Source: Rhizobiaceae bacterium | GTDB lineage: Bacteria; Pseudomonadota; Alphaproteobacteria; Rhizobiales; Rhizobiaceae | Length of the DNA: 41,759 nucleotides | Assembly: GCA_019635695.1 (NCBI GenBank) | Contig: JAHBYZ010000026.1 | Location: 1-41,759, forward strand | Reading direction: 5' to 3' | Shown: piece after piece, positions 25,336-33,609 of the stretch | Numbering within the stretch: position 1 is the stretch's first letter | Layout: every line of letters begins with the position of its first letter | The notes under the pieces: model-generated | Told to the model about the DNA's origin: nothing | Seen by the model: only the letters and a program-made list of their open reading frames with translations | Databases searched by the model: none | Program-made: the position numbers and the translations under genes

Positions 25336-26277
25336 ATGAAAGTGACGTTTTGGGCGCGGCTGTCGTTTGCTGCCGCAGAGGTGGAAGCGGAGCTGAGCCG
25401 CGTTCCAATGGCGCAGGTGACCGTTGTGCGCAGCCTCGAGGAATTGCTGCCCAAGCTCGACGGAACGCGGTTTCTGGTTCTACCGGATGCGCCGGCCGAA
25501 GCTGCCCGAGAGGTCGTTGCGCGGCTCGCGGCGGGCGGTGAGCGCTCCTTCGCCATGCATTTCAACTCTGCCGGCAAGGAGGGTTTCGACGCAGCGGGCA
25601 TCCCCGGCTGGGTGCGCGTGTCTCAGGCGCATGGCGCGCTCGCGCCAACCATCGCCGAGCACGTCATGGGCATGGTGATCGCGCTCAACCGGCAGCTGCC
25701 ACGCGCGCTGGAGATGCAGCGCCAGGGCCGCTGGTCCGCGCCCGACGCCAACATCCTCGCAAGCGTTGCCGGATCGCGAGTGTTGCTGGTCGGGCTGGGC
25801 AATATCGGGCAGGCGGTGGCTCGACTGGCGAGCGCATTCGGGGCCGAGGTGGTGGCGGCAACGCGCACACCTAGGCCGAATTCCAAGGTCGCGCAGGTCC
25901 AGCCGCTGGATCGGTTGGCCTCGCTGCTTCCGCTGGCCGATATCGTCGTGTGCTGCCTCGCCCTGACCAGCGACACGCGGCACGTGATCGGCGGCGCCGA
26001 ACTCGCGGCGATGAAGCCCTCCGCGCTTCTGGTGAACGTCGGCCGGGGCGGCCTCGTGGACAGCGAGGCGCTCGCCGACGCGCTGTTTTCAGGCCGGCTG
26101 CGGGGTGCAGCACTCGATGTCGCCGATCCCGAACCGCTGCCGGAGGGGCACCGGCTCTGGACAGCGCCCAACCTCATCGTCACGGCGCATTATTCCGGGG
26201 CTGGGCCGGAAGGCGCCCGGCGCATCGGCGGCATGGCGAGGCAGCGGCTGGAGGAGTTGCTCGCCGGAAACGATTGA
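25336..26277 (+). CDS. D-2-hydroxyacid dehydrogenase, NAD-dependent
   Basis: A 313-residue member of the D-isomer 2-hydroxyacid dehydrogenase family, which interconverts 2-oxoacids and D-2-hydroxyacids with NAD(P)H. The nucleotide-binding motif is LVGLGNIGQAV (G153-x-G-x-x-G158). Catalytic residues appear as R237 (VNVGRGGLVD), an acidic residue in DVADPEPLPEGH and H285 (IVTAHYSG). TAGGAG precedes the ATG. It is the first gene to the right of the IS21 remnant and 101 nt before the solute-binding-protein homologue. Together with the aminotransferase of the cluster it could process the 2-oxoacid made from an amino acid; this is inference. Confidence 0.9.
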   Translation: MKVTFWARLSFAAAEVEAELSRVPMAQVTVVRSLEELLPKLDGTRFLVLPDAPAEAAREVVARLAAGGERSFAMHFNSAGKEGFDAAGIPGWVRVSQAHGALAPTIAEHVMGMVIALNRQLPRALEMQRQGRWSAPDANILASVAGSRVLLVGLGNIGQAVARLASAFGAEVVAATRTPRPNSKVAQVQPLDRLASLLPLADIVVCCLALTSDTRHVIGGAELAAMKPSALLVNVGRGGLVDSEALADALFSGRLRGAALDVADPEPLPEGHRLWTAPNLIVTAHYSGAGPEGARRIGGMARQRLEELLAGND

Positions 26278-26324
26278 GCAGCCGCTTTGTGGGCAAACCG
26301 GACGCCTGCATTGCCAATCAAAGC

Positions 26325-26340
26325 GATTTTATAATATCAC
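26325..26340 (-). promoter_or_regulatory. AT-rich motif, site 1 of 3 (upstream of SBP homologue)
   Basis: On the minus strand the sequence is GTGATATTATAAAATC; on the plus strand it begins GATTTTATA like site 2. It lies 39 nt before the start of the solute-binding-protein homologue at 26379, in the gap after the dehydrogenase gene. It shares GATATTATA with site 3. TATAAT at 26330-26335 could be a -10, but no -35 at proper spacing is evident. Candidate GntR operator. Confidence 0.5.
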
Positions 26341-26378
26341 AACGGACGCAACGGCCTCTCAGGTGCGACCGGATTGAA

Positions 26379-27947
26379 ATGAATAATAGTCGAATTGGCC
26401 GGTCGGCGGTACTGCGGGAGGGGTTCGAGTACCTGTTCAGCCGCGTCGACCCGGTCGCTGGCGCTCATATCGACCCGGTCGCGACGGCCGTCTACGAGAC
26501 GCTGGTGGCCAAGGGCCCCGACGGCGAAGCGCTGCCGTTCCTCGCCGAATCGTGGACCGTCTCAGCCGAGCGAACGGAATGGCGCTTCCGTCTGCGACCC
26601 GGCGTGCACTTTCACTCGGGAGCGGCGTGCGACGCGGTCGCGGTCGTAAGAGCGCTGGAGCGATGCCGCTGGGGCGACGCACGCACCAGGCAGATGCAGT
26701 ATTTTGACCCCGTTGACACGATCACGGACGACGGGCCGCAGACGGTGGTGGTGCGCACGCATTATCCAACGACCCGGCTGATGCAGGCGCTGTGGGGTAC
26801 GCACTCGCTGATCTTCAACGAAGCGCTTCGGGCGCGCGACGTCAGCGCCTATGGCGAGACGGTCGCCGACGGCACCGGACCTTATCGGCTGGGCTCCTGG
26901 TCGCCCGGCCGTGTCACCGCGGCGCTGGCTCCGACCTATTCCGGCACGGCGCTGCCATTCGTCTCCCGCGGCAGCTCCCAGGCAATGATGCCCCGCATCG
27001 AATGGACCGCGGTCAGGGATGAGGTGGAGCGGCTTGCCATGCTGCGCTCTGGCAAACTTGACTGCCTGCACGCGCCGCCTGCCAGCGCCTATGAGGAATT
27101 GGCCGCCGACACGCGCTTCGTCACCGGCCGCGCCCCCCAGCCCTCCAGCATCTATCTCGGCCTGAACTGGGCACGGCGTGACCTGGGTTTTGATGACCTC
27201 CGCGTGCGTCGGGCCGTCTCGATCGCCATCGACAGAGAGAGGCTTGTAAAGTCAGTCCTGCACGGCCACGGCGCGCCGACATGGGGCGTCGTGCCGCCGG
27301 GCTCGGAGTTTTATGACGACGCGGCCGATCGCGCCGGGCGCTGCGACCCGAAGGGCGCGGCTGAGCTGCTCGACGCCGCCGGCTGGGTGCCGGGCGCCGA
27401 TGGACTACGCTGGCGCAATGGTGTCGCGTTGCAGGTGGAATGCGTGGTGCAAGACGACAGCGTGCTCGAGGCAGTTGCCCGCGCGGTGGCGGTGCAGCTG
27501 CGCCCGCTGGGCATTGCGTTGGAGATCGAGGCGGTCGAGCCGTTCGCGTCCTTCTACGCGCGCATCAGCCAGGGACCGGCGAGTTTCCTGTCGAAGTGGC
27601 TGTGGCCGGACCCGATCGATGCGCTCGTCGGCTTTCTCTCCACCGGCTGCCAGCCGCGGCCGAACTGGCAGCGTGCCTCGGTGCCGCGGCTCGACCTGTG
27701 CTTCGACCGCTTCCGCTGCGCGCCGACTCGGACCGAGGCGGCAGCCGCCGCGCGCGACGTGCAGGCGATCGCGGTCGAGACCTTGCCGACGATTCCGCTG
27801 CTCTCGCCGCACGATCTCTGGGTGCACCGCAGCGATGTGTCGGGCTGGCGCCCGGCGCCCGAAAACCTTTACCCCTTCTACCAGGACGTGGTCCTGAACG
27901 GCGGCCTTGAGCCGCAAAGGCGGCTCGATGCCCTCCACGACACGTGA
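26379..27947 (+). CDS. Family 5 solute-binding protein homologue without signal peptide
   Basis: A 522-residue protein homologous throughout to peptide/nickel-type (SBP_bac_5) binding proteins: YETLVAKGPDGEALPFLAES, WRFRLRPGVHFHSGA, ADGTGPYRLGSWSPG, VRRAVSIAIDRERLV and the ending SGWRPAPENLYPFYQDVV, which parallels the second binding protein at 34578. No Sec, Tat or lipoprotein signal precedes the domain: the protein begins MNNSRIGRSAVLREGFEYLF, and the upstream in-frame sequence is not signal-like. It should therefore stay in the cytoplasm unless the start is misjudged. Its 3' end overlaps the GntR regulator gene by 20 nt, suggesting linked expression and perhaps a ligand-sensing role. Confidence 0.85.
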   Translation: MNNSRIGRSAVLREGFEYLFSRVDPVAGAHIDPVATAVYETLVAKGPDGEALPFLAESWTVSAERTEWRFRLRPGVHFHSGAACDAVAVVRALERCRWGDARTRQMQYFDPVDTITDDGPQTVVVRTHYPTTRLMQALWGTHSLIFNEALRARDVSAYGETVADGTGPYRLGSWSPGRVTAALAPTYSGTALPFVSRGSSQAMMPRIEWTAVRDEVERLAMLRSGKLDCLHAPPASAYEELAADTRFVTGRAPQPSSIYLGLNWARRDLGFDDLRVRRAVSIAIDRERLVKSVLHGHGAPTWGVVPPGSEFYDDAADRAGRCDPKGAAELLDAAGWVPGADGLRWRNGVALQVECVVQDDSVLEAVARAVAVQLRPLGIALEIEAVEPFASFYARISQGPASFLSKWLWPDPIDALVGFLSTGCQPRPNWQRASVPRLDLCFDRFRCAPTRTEAAAAARDVQAIAVETLPTIPLLSPHDLWVHRSDVSGWRPAPENLYPFYQDVVLNGGLEPQRRLDALHDT

Positions 27948-28599
27948 CGTGCTCTCGCTCGTCGAACTCGTATACGACAACACCCGCCGGGCGATCCTTG
28001 ATGGACGGTTCAAGCCGGGTCAGCGGCTGCGCCTGCAGGACATCGCCGCCGAGAACAAGGCGAGCTTCATCCCGGTGCGCGAGGCGCTGCGGCTGCTTGA
28101 GGCCGGCCGACTGGTCGAGATCATCCCGAACAAGGGGGCGCGGGTCGCCGACGTGTCCGAGGCGGACATGCTCGACGCATACTCGATCCGCATAAACCTG
28201 GAGCGGCTGGCGATCGAGCGAGCCTGCGACAAGATTACTGACGACGAGCTCGCCCAGGCCTCGAAGATGTTCGACGACATGATGGAGGCATTCGAGGGTG
28301 CCGACGTGGAGAAATCGTCAGATGCTCACCGCGAGTTCCACCTGACGCTCTACCGTGCCGCGCGGTCGCCGTGGCTGATCCATCTGATCCAGCTGCTGAT
28401 GTCGAATACCGACCGCTACCGCCGGCTGCTGACCCCGGCACGGCCGTCGCCGTTGCACCTCGCGGCGATCCGCAGCCAGCATCTGGGCATCCTGGAGGCG
28501 GTGAAGGCGCGCGACGCGGCACGCGCCGGCGAGGAATTGCGCCATCATCTGGAGGACACTCAGGCACGCTACAAGGCGGGGTTGTCGGAGCGGATATGA
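27928..28599 (+). CDS. GntR-family regulator with FCD ligand domain
   Basis: A 223-residue repressor-type regulator. The winged HTH (about 10-70) contains ILDGRFKPGQRLRLQDIAAE and PVREALRLLEAGRLVEIIPN, typical of the FadR branch. The all-helical FCD domain (80-215) has the metal/ligand-binding pattern D-x-x-x-R (DAYSIRINLER), H in SSDAHREFHLTLYRAA and H in EELRHHLED. ATG at 27928 follows AAAGG; a TTG at 27907 is possible. It overlaps the end of the binding-protein homologue and is the only regulator in the cluster, so it probably binds the three AT-rich sites at 26325, 29883 and 34511, releasing them when a pathway carboxylate binds. Confidence 0.9.
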   Translation: MPSTTRDVLSLVELVYDNTRRAILDGRFKPGQRLRLQDIAAENKASFIPVREALRLLEAGRLVEIIPNKGARVADVSEADMLDAYSIRINLERLAIERACDKITDDELAQASKMFDDMMEAFEGADVEKSSDAHREFHLTLYRAARSPWLIHLIQLLMSNTDRYRRLLTPARPSPLHLAAIRSQHLGILEAVKARDAARAGEELRHHLEDTQARYKAGLSERI

Positions 28600-28667
28600 A
28601 GGCCGGCCCGGCCGCGCGCGACGCGAGCGCCCGAATGACCGGCGCAACCGGGCGGCCGCCTGGTTGC

Positions 28668-29825
28668 TTAGCGCCGCGCCGCGACGAACTGCCCGAGCCT
28701 CGACAGGCCTTCGGCGAGATCCGCGTCGGCGCAGGCCAGCGACACGCGGACAAAACCCTCGCCATTGGTCCCGAAGGCGTCGCCCGGCGTGGTGCACACC
28801 GCCTTTTCCCGCAACAGGGTGAGCGCGAAATCCCGCGAGGAAAGGCCGGCGGCGCGGATGTCTACGAACACATACATGGCACCCTGCGGCCGGATGTAGG
28901 GGATGGCGGCCGCGTCGAGCAGCGCCGTGGCTACGTCCCGCCGGCGCCGGTAGGCCACGATCATTGCGGCCGAGGCGTCCTGCGGACCTTCGAGTGCGGC
29001 GAGCGCCGCGCGCTGGGCGATCACCGCCGCCGAAGCGACGCTGGCAGCCTGCATGCGGGTAACCTGCGCCGAAATGTCTTTGGGAGCCACCAAGTAGCCG
29101 ACGCGCCAGCCGGTCATGGCGTAGGTCTTGGACAGCGAGAAGGCCGACAGCACCGGGCTGCCTTCCAGCGGCGCCAGAGTTCCCACGCATGCGCTCGTCC
29201 CGTCGAACACGACCTCGTCGTAGCATTCGTCGGCGATGACCCAGACGCCGTGCCGGTCGGCATGCGCGATCAGCTTGCGCAGTTCCGCCGCATCATTGAC
29301 CGCGCCGGTCGGGTTGCTCGGCGAGTTGACGATGATCGCGCGGGTGCGCGGACCGACCAGCGGCGCGACATCGTCGAAGTCGAGCCGGAAGCCGTTTTCG
29401 GCGCGCAGCGGATAGGCCTTGAACACGCCACCCGCCAGCGCCACCATTGCCGGGTATCCCGCCCAGCCCGGATCTGGAACCAGCACCTCGTCGCCCGGCT
29501 CTATCGCAGCCAGCAGCGCGAGGTAGAGCGCCCCTGTTGCGCCGATGGTGACGTTTACGTTGGCCGCCTCGCAGGCGAACCCGTTGACGCGCGAGACCTT
29601 GCGCGCGGCCGCCGCGCGCAGCTCTGGCAGGCCGCTGTTCGGCGGATAGCTCATGCGGTTCTCGGCTGCCCAGGCGCAGGCGGCGGCCGTAATCGCGTCC
29701 GGCGTCCTGAAGTCGGGATCCCCGATCTCCAGCCGCAGCACGCCCGGCGTGGCCAGCGCGAGGTCCATCATCTCGCGTATGCCGGAAAGCGGGATCGCCT
29801 TCGTGCGGCTCGACATGTTCGGCAT
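28668..29825 (-). CDS. Class I/II PLP-dependent aminotransferase
   Basis: A 385-residue fold-type I aminotransferase. Signatures: LRLEIGDPDFRTPDAI at the N-terminus, YPPNSGLPELRAA, the cofactor region NSPSNPTGAV, DECYDEVVF, and the PLP lysine K233 in FSLSKTYAMTGWRVGYL. The C-terminal FGTNGEGFVRVSLA holds the carboxylate-binding arginine. The sequence fits the aspartate/aromatic/kynurenine aminotransferase branch; the amino donor cannot be fixed. It is the only minus-strand gene of the cluster, convergent with the GntR gene (68 nt) and divergent from the FAH-family gene, with AT-rich site 2 between them. Confidence 0.92.
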   Translation of the reverse strand: MPNMSSRTKAIPLSGIREMMDLALATPGVLRLEIGDPDFRTPDAITAAACAWAAENRMSYPPNSGLPELRAAAARKVSRVNGFACEAANVNVTIGATGALYLALLAAIEPGDEVLVPDPGWAGYPAMVALAGGVFKAYPLRAENGFRLDFDDVAPLVGPRTRAIIVNSPSNPTGAVNDAAELRKLIAHADRHGVWVIADECYDEVVFDGTSACVGTLAPLEGSPVLSAFSLSKTYAMTGWRVGYLVAPKDISAQVTRMQAASVASAAVIAQRAALAALEGPQDASAAMIVAYRRRRDVATALLDAAAIPYIRPQGAMYVFVDIRAAGLSSRDFALTLLREKAVCTTPGDAFGTNGEGFVRVSLACADADLAEGLSRLGQFVAARR

Positions 29826-29872
29826 GAGCGGGTTCCCTTGCTGTCTCCGGTGGGCGCCGAAGCGATAGCCGC

Positions 29873-29904
29873 TTGACGCATAGATTTTATATTATATAGA
29901 GATC
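29873..29904 (+). promoter_or_regulatory. AT-rich motif, site 2 of 3, with promoter for the FAH operon
   Basis: GATTTTATATTATATAGAG starts at 29883 between the divergent aminotransferase and FAH-family genes. TTGACG (29873-29878) and TATAGA (29895-29900) are 16 nt apart and form a plausible promoter toward the FAH gene at 29955; TATAAT on the opposite strand may serve the aminotransferase. GATTT-ATATTATATA is shared with site 3, with the TTGAC hexamer at almost the same distance from the motif. A repressor here could block both directions. Confidence 0.55.
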
Positions 29905-29954
29905 GGGCAATGCAAGCCGCGGCCGCGATCAGCGTCGCTCCGACAGGAGGAAAC

Positions 29955-30848
29955 ATGAAGTTCGTGCGCTTCCGGACCGCAGGCGGTCGGTCGGGTTGGG
30001 GCTGGCTCGATCGGCACGATGCGGGTGTGGTCCGCGAGCCGCTCGGAGGGCCCGCGCAACTGACCCTGGAAGGGCACCTTTCCCGCGGCCTGCGGACGCT
30101 GCTCGACGTCGCCGCGACTGCCGATACGACAACGCACGAACTGGCGACACTGCATCTTCACGCGCCGATCGCCAAGCCCTCGAAGGTCATCGCCGTCGGC
30201 CGCAACTATCGCGAGCACGCCGCCGAGTCCGGCTCGCAGGTGCCCGACCAGCCGATGATCTTCGGCATTATGCCCAGCGCCATCATCGGCCCGTTCGATG
30301 ACATCGTGCTTCCGGCTGTATCCCAGCAGATCGATTGGGAAGGCGAGCTAGGCGTCGTCATCGGCACCCAGGCGCGCAACGTGCGCCGCGCGGACGCGCT
30401 GTCCGTCATCGCCGGCTACACCGCGATTAACGACGTCAGCGCCCGCGACCTGCAGAAGCGCGACGGCCAGTGGACGCGAGCCAAGTCCTTCGACACGTTC
30501 AAGCCGATGGGACCATGCTTCGTCAGCGCCGACGAGCTCGGGCTCGGCGAAAATCTGCGCATTTCGGTGAAGGTGAGCGGCAGGCCGAAGCAGGACGCCA
30601 GCACGGCGCTGATGGTGTTTCCCGTCGCCGAGCTGATCGAGTTCATCACGGCGTTCTGCACGCTTCTGCCAGGCGACATAATCGCGACGGGTACGCCGTC
30701 GGGCGTCGGCAATGGCGAGAAGCCGCCCTCGTTCCTCAAGGCCGGCGATCTGGTCGAGACCGAGATCGAGGGCATCGGCCGGATGGCCAACCGTGTTGTG
30801 GCGGCGGCTGCGGCGAGCAGCAAGATCGAGGAGCGCGAACTTGCCTGA
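29955..30848 (+). CDS. Fumarylacetoacetate hydrolase-family protein
   Basis: A 297-residue FAH-family enzyme. The C-terminal catalytic domain begins near residue 75 (KVIAVGRNYREHAAESG) and has the metal ligands E129 and E131 (IDWEGELGVVIG) and D160 (GYTAINDVSARD), followed by KSFDTFKPMGPC and IATGTPSGVGNG. Members hydrolyse acylpyruvate C-C bonds, decarboxylate oxaloacetate or hydrate 2-hydroxypentadienoates, and are common in aromatic and sugar-acid pathways. AGGAGG lies directly upstream of the ATG. Its stop overlaps the TTG start of the SDR gene, so they are coupled. It is the first gene of the long plus-strand operon. Confidence 0.93.
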   Translation: MKFVRFRTAGGRSGWGWLDRHDAGVVREPLGGPAQLTLEGHLSRGLRTLLDVAATADTTTHELATLHLHAPIAKPSKVIAVGRNYREHAAESGSQVPDQPMIFGIMPSAIIGPFDDIVLPAVSQQIDWEGELGVVIGTQARNVRRADALSVIAGYTAINDVSARDLQKRDGQWTRAKSFDTFKPMGPCFVSADELGLGENLRISVKVSGRPKQDASTALMVFPVAELIEFITAFCTLLPGDIIATGTPSGVGNGEKPPSFLKAGDLVETEIEGIGRMANRVVAAAAASSKIEERELA

Positions 30849-31641
30849 CACCACCGCATCACGCGGCCGGCTGGTCCTTGTGACGGGAGCGGCGAGCGGT
30901 ATCGGCAGGGCAACCTGCCTTGAGATGGCCGAGAACGGCTGGGGCCAGGTGGCTTTGGTCGACCGCGATGCGGCCGGCGTCGACCGCGTCGCGGCCGAGG
31001 TCGAAGCGGCAGGCGCCAAGGCTATCAGGCTGCCGGCCGACCTCTCGGACCTGGTGCGGTGCGAGCATCTCGTCGCCGAGGCCGTAGCCGCCGGCGGTCG
31101 CATTGACGCCGTGGTCAACAATGCGGCTATCGCCCGCCCGGCCATCCCGGTCGTCGACTACGACGTCGCCAAGTTCACACAGGATATGGACGTCAACCTG
31201 ACCGCAGGCTTTGTACTGGCGCGCGACGCCGCGCGCCACATGATTGCATCGGACAGGCCCGGCGCGATCGTCTTCATCGCCTCGATCAACGCTCAGGGCG
31301 CCGGAGTCGGCTCGGCCGGTTACTGCGCCTCGAAGGCAGGTGTGGTGGCCCTGATGAAGGTGATGGCTGCCGAGCTTGGTGAGCACGGCATCCGCGTCAA
31401 CTCCGTCAGCCCAGGACCGGCCGATACACCTCGCTCCATCGGCCGCGTGGGCGAGAAGGTGATGGAGAAGCTGCGCCAGCGCTTCGACGGGGCGGCGCTG
31501 CGCCGCCTCGCACAGCCGCGCGAGATCGCCCAGGCTGTCGCCTATCTTTGCTCCGATAAGTCGTCATACGTGTCCGGACACGACCTTGTCGTCGACGGCG
31601 GCCTGATGGCCAGCGTCTACGTCGCCGCGAAGCCGGATTAG
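30841..31641 (+). CDS. Short-chain dehydrogenase/reductase (classical SDR)
   Basis: A 266-residue classical SDR. The cofactor motif is TGAASGIG (15-22), followed by VNNAAIARP, catalytic S148 (FIASINAQG) and Y161-x-x-x-K165 (GYCASKAG), then RVNSVSPGPADTP and the C-terminal YVSGHDLVVDGG. D41 after the second strand (ALVDRDA) suggests NAD preference. The TTG start at 30841 is favoured: GAGGAG at 30826-30831 lies at good distance and the frame overlaps the previous stop by 8 nt. It is followed 4 nt later by the metallo-hydrolase gene. It probably oxidises or reduces a hydroxyl/keto group of the pathway intermediate. Confidence 0.92.
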   Translation: MPDTTASRGRLVLVTGAASGIGRATCLEMAENGWGQVALVDRDAAGVDRVAAEVEAAGAKAIRLPADLSDLVRCEHLVAEAVAAGGRIDAVVNNAAIARPAIPVVDYDVAKFTQDMDVNLTAGFVLARDAARHMIASDRPGAIVFIASINAQGAGVGSAGYCASKAGVVALMKVMAAELGEHGIRVNSVSPGPADTPRSIGRVGEKVMEKLRQRFDGAALRRLAQPREIAQAVAYLCSDKSSYVSGHDLVVDGGLMASVYVAAKPD

Positions 31642-31645
31642 GACG

Positions 31646-32395
31646 ATGCGGCTTACCGAAGCGATCCATCTGGTGGGCGGCGGGGTCTGGGGCGGCATGG
31701 GTCTGTCCCCCGGCCCGGACTGCAATTGCTACCTGGTGGAATGCGGCGGGGCCTGGGTTCTTGTCGACACCGGGTCGGGCGTCGGCGCCTCGCCGGCGGC
31801 GATCGCCGCCCATATCGAGGCGGCCGGTGCCAGGACAGATGGGCTGACGGCGATCCTGCTCACGCATATGCATGGGGATCACGCCGGCGGCGCCGCGCAC
31901 TTCGCCCGCGCGTCCGGCGCTGCGGTCTACGCCTCGGGGCTCACCGCCGAAGTGCTGTCGCGCGGCGACGAGGAAGCAAGCGCGGTCGCCGCCGCCAAGA
32001 ATGCCGGAATCTACCCCGCCGATTTCAGGCTTCAGCCGTTGTCCGGCATCGCGCCGATGGACGACGGCGAGGTGCTGCGTTTCGGCGACACCACCTTTAC
32101 CGCGATAGCGACCCCGGGCCATTGCAACGGGCATCTCTCCTTCGTCGTCTCCGTGGCGGGACGCCGCGACCTCATCGCCGGCGACGCGGTGTTCTGGCGC
32201 GGCCGCTCGCTGGTGCAGGCGACTGCCGACTGCGATCCCGCGGCGATGGCCGCCTCCATGGTCAAGCTCGCCGGCCTACCGGACATCGACGGCCTGTTTC
32301 CCGGGCACGGCGCCTTCACGATCTCGGGCGCGAAGCGGCACTTCGATGAAGCCGCCAGTCACGCGCGCGCGCTGCGCCTGCCGCCGGGGGTCTGA
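31646..32395 (+). CDS. Metallo-beta-lactamase-fold hydrolase
   Basis: A 249-residue MBL-fold protein with the metal motif H74-x-H76-x-D78-H79 (LLTHMHGDHAGG), H in TPGHCNGHLSF, D in LIAGDAVF and the last H in GLFPGHGAF. This set matches glyoxalase II-, lactonase- and similar hydrolases. No signal peptide is present, so it acts in the cytoplasm, likely on a lactone, thioester or amide intermediate rather than on beta-lactam drugs. The ATG comes 4 nt after the SDR stop and its own stop is 2 nt before the M20 peptidase start, so it is mid-operon. Confidence 0.9.
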   Translation: MRLTEAIHLVGGGVWGGMGLSPGPDCNCYLVECGGAWVLVDTGSGVGASPAAIAAHIEAAGARTDGLTAILLTHMHGDHAGGAAHFARASGAAVYASGLTAEVLSRGDEEASAVAAAKNAGIYPADFRLQPLSGIAPMDDGEVLRFGDTTFTAIATPGHCNGHLSFVVSVAGRRDLIAGDAVFWRGRSLVQATADCDPAAMAASMVKLAGLPDIDGLFPGHGAFTISGAKRHFDEAASHARALRLPPGV

Positions 32396-32397
32396 GC

Positions 32398-33573
32398 ATG
32401 GCTGCGCCCGCCAGCTTTGCCGAGCCCGCTGCCATCGCCCGCAGGCTGGAAGCCTATGTCGGCATCGAATCGACCAACCCGTCGCTCGGCGGCCCCGGCG
32501 AGGCGGCGATGGCGGATGCGCTGGAGGCGGACTTGGGCGCGGCGGGGCTCGCCGTCGAGCGGCAGGAAGTGGCTCCAGGGCGCCACAACGTCTTCGGCCG
32601 GCTGGGCTCCGACACTTCTCTGCCGACCATCGTGCTCGACGCCCATCTCGACACCGTGCCGGCTAGCACCACCATGAAGAAGCCGGGCTGGCGCGGCGAG
32701 ACGCTGTTCGGCCGCGGCAGCTGCGATGACAAGGCGTCCCTGGCCGCCATGGTCGAGGCCGTGCGGCAGGTCGCCCGCCGCGGCGGCCCGCGGCGCGCCA
32801 ACATTGTGCTGTCCGGCACCGTCGACGAGGAAGTCACTGTCAAGGGCGCGGAAGCCGCCGTGAAGCGGCTGGCCGACGCCTCCCTGATAATCGTCGGCGA
32901 GCCCACCGGACTCGATATCGGCACCTGGCACAAGGGCACCACGCGCTTCACCGTCGAGGCGCACGGCCGCGCCGGGCACTCCTCGATGCCGGAGCAGGCC
33001 GACAACGCCATCATGCACATGGGCATCGTGCTGCAGCGTATCGCGGAGCGCGTGATCCCGGCGCTCGGCGCCATGCGCCATGCATCGGGCGAGAGCTGCA
33101 AATGCTCGGTCGGCTCGATCCGCGGCGGTGGGCCGCTCAATGCGGTGCCGGCGTCCTGCATCATCGGCGTCGACGTGCGCCGCATCCCCGGTGTCGAAAC
33201 CGATGTCGTGCTAGCTCTGTTCGACGAGGTGCTCGGCGACCTCGCCGCGCAAGGCAAGGTGAGCCGCAGCGCGCCGATCGTGTCGTCGCGCGCCTTCGCG
33301 ACTTCCGCCAGCGCCGAGCTGGTCGGGTTGGTGTCGGGCCTGGCGCGCACACAGGGCGCAGCGTCGCGCGAGATCGGTCTGCCTTTCGGCACCAACGCCA
33401 ACCGCTTCGCGCCCGGCGGCGCGGCGATCCTGATCGCCGGACCGGGCGACATCCGCCACGCCCATGCCGACAACGAACAGGTTGCGCTGTCCGAGGTTGT
33501 GCAGGCGGCCAATTTCTACATCGATGTTCTGGACCACGCGCCGGCGCTGCTGCGGCCGCGCGGGTCGGCTTAG
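32398..33573 (+). CDS. M20 family metallopeptidase/deacylase (ArgE/DapE/ACY1 type)
   Basis: A 391-residue M20 amidohydrolase. Metal and catalytic residues are in place: H83 and D85 (LDAHLDTVP), D110 (GRGSCDDKAS), E144-E145 (TVDEEVTVKG) and the glutamate in LIIVGEPTG, with the dimerisation-domain motif GRAGHSSMPEQADNAI and the C-terminal histidine in DIRHAHADNEQV. Such enzymes cleave N-acyl amino acids or dipeptides. It starts 2 nt after the previous stop. In this context it may release an amino acid from the imported compound, feeding the aminotransferase; that link is inference. Confidence 0.93.
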   Translation: MAAPASFAEPAAIARRLEAYVGIESTNPSLGGPGEAAMADALEADLGAAGLAVERQEVAPGRHNVFGRLGSDTSLPTIVLDAHLDTVPASTTMKKPGWRGETLFGRGSCDDKASLAAMVEAVRQVARRGGPRRANIVLSGTVDEEVTVKGAEAAVKRLADASLIIVGEPTGLDIGTWHKGTTRFTVEAHGRAGHSSMPEQADNAIMHMGIVLQRIAERVIPALGAMRHASGESCKCSVGSIRGGGPLNAVPASCIIGVDVRRIPGVETDVVLALFDEVLGDLAAQGKVSRSAPIVSSRAFATSASAELVGLVSGLARTQGAASREIGLPFGTNANRFAPGGAAILIAGPGDIRHAHADNEQVALSEVVQAANFYIDVLDHAPALLRPRGSA

Positions 33574-33609
33574 GCGGCGCCCGCGAGCACCGCAGCAAGG
33601 AGACGATAC

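Noticed and set aside
25950..26378. N-terminal extension of the signal-less binding protein back to 25950, which might have supplied a signal peptide
   Set aside because: The extension is an Arg/Pro-rich shadow of the dehydrogenase gene and of intergenic sequence, with no hydrophobic signal.
31646..32395. Metallo-beta-lactamase as a resistance gene
   Set aside because: The fold covers many hydrolases, there is no signal peptide, and it sits inside a catabolic operon.
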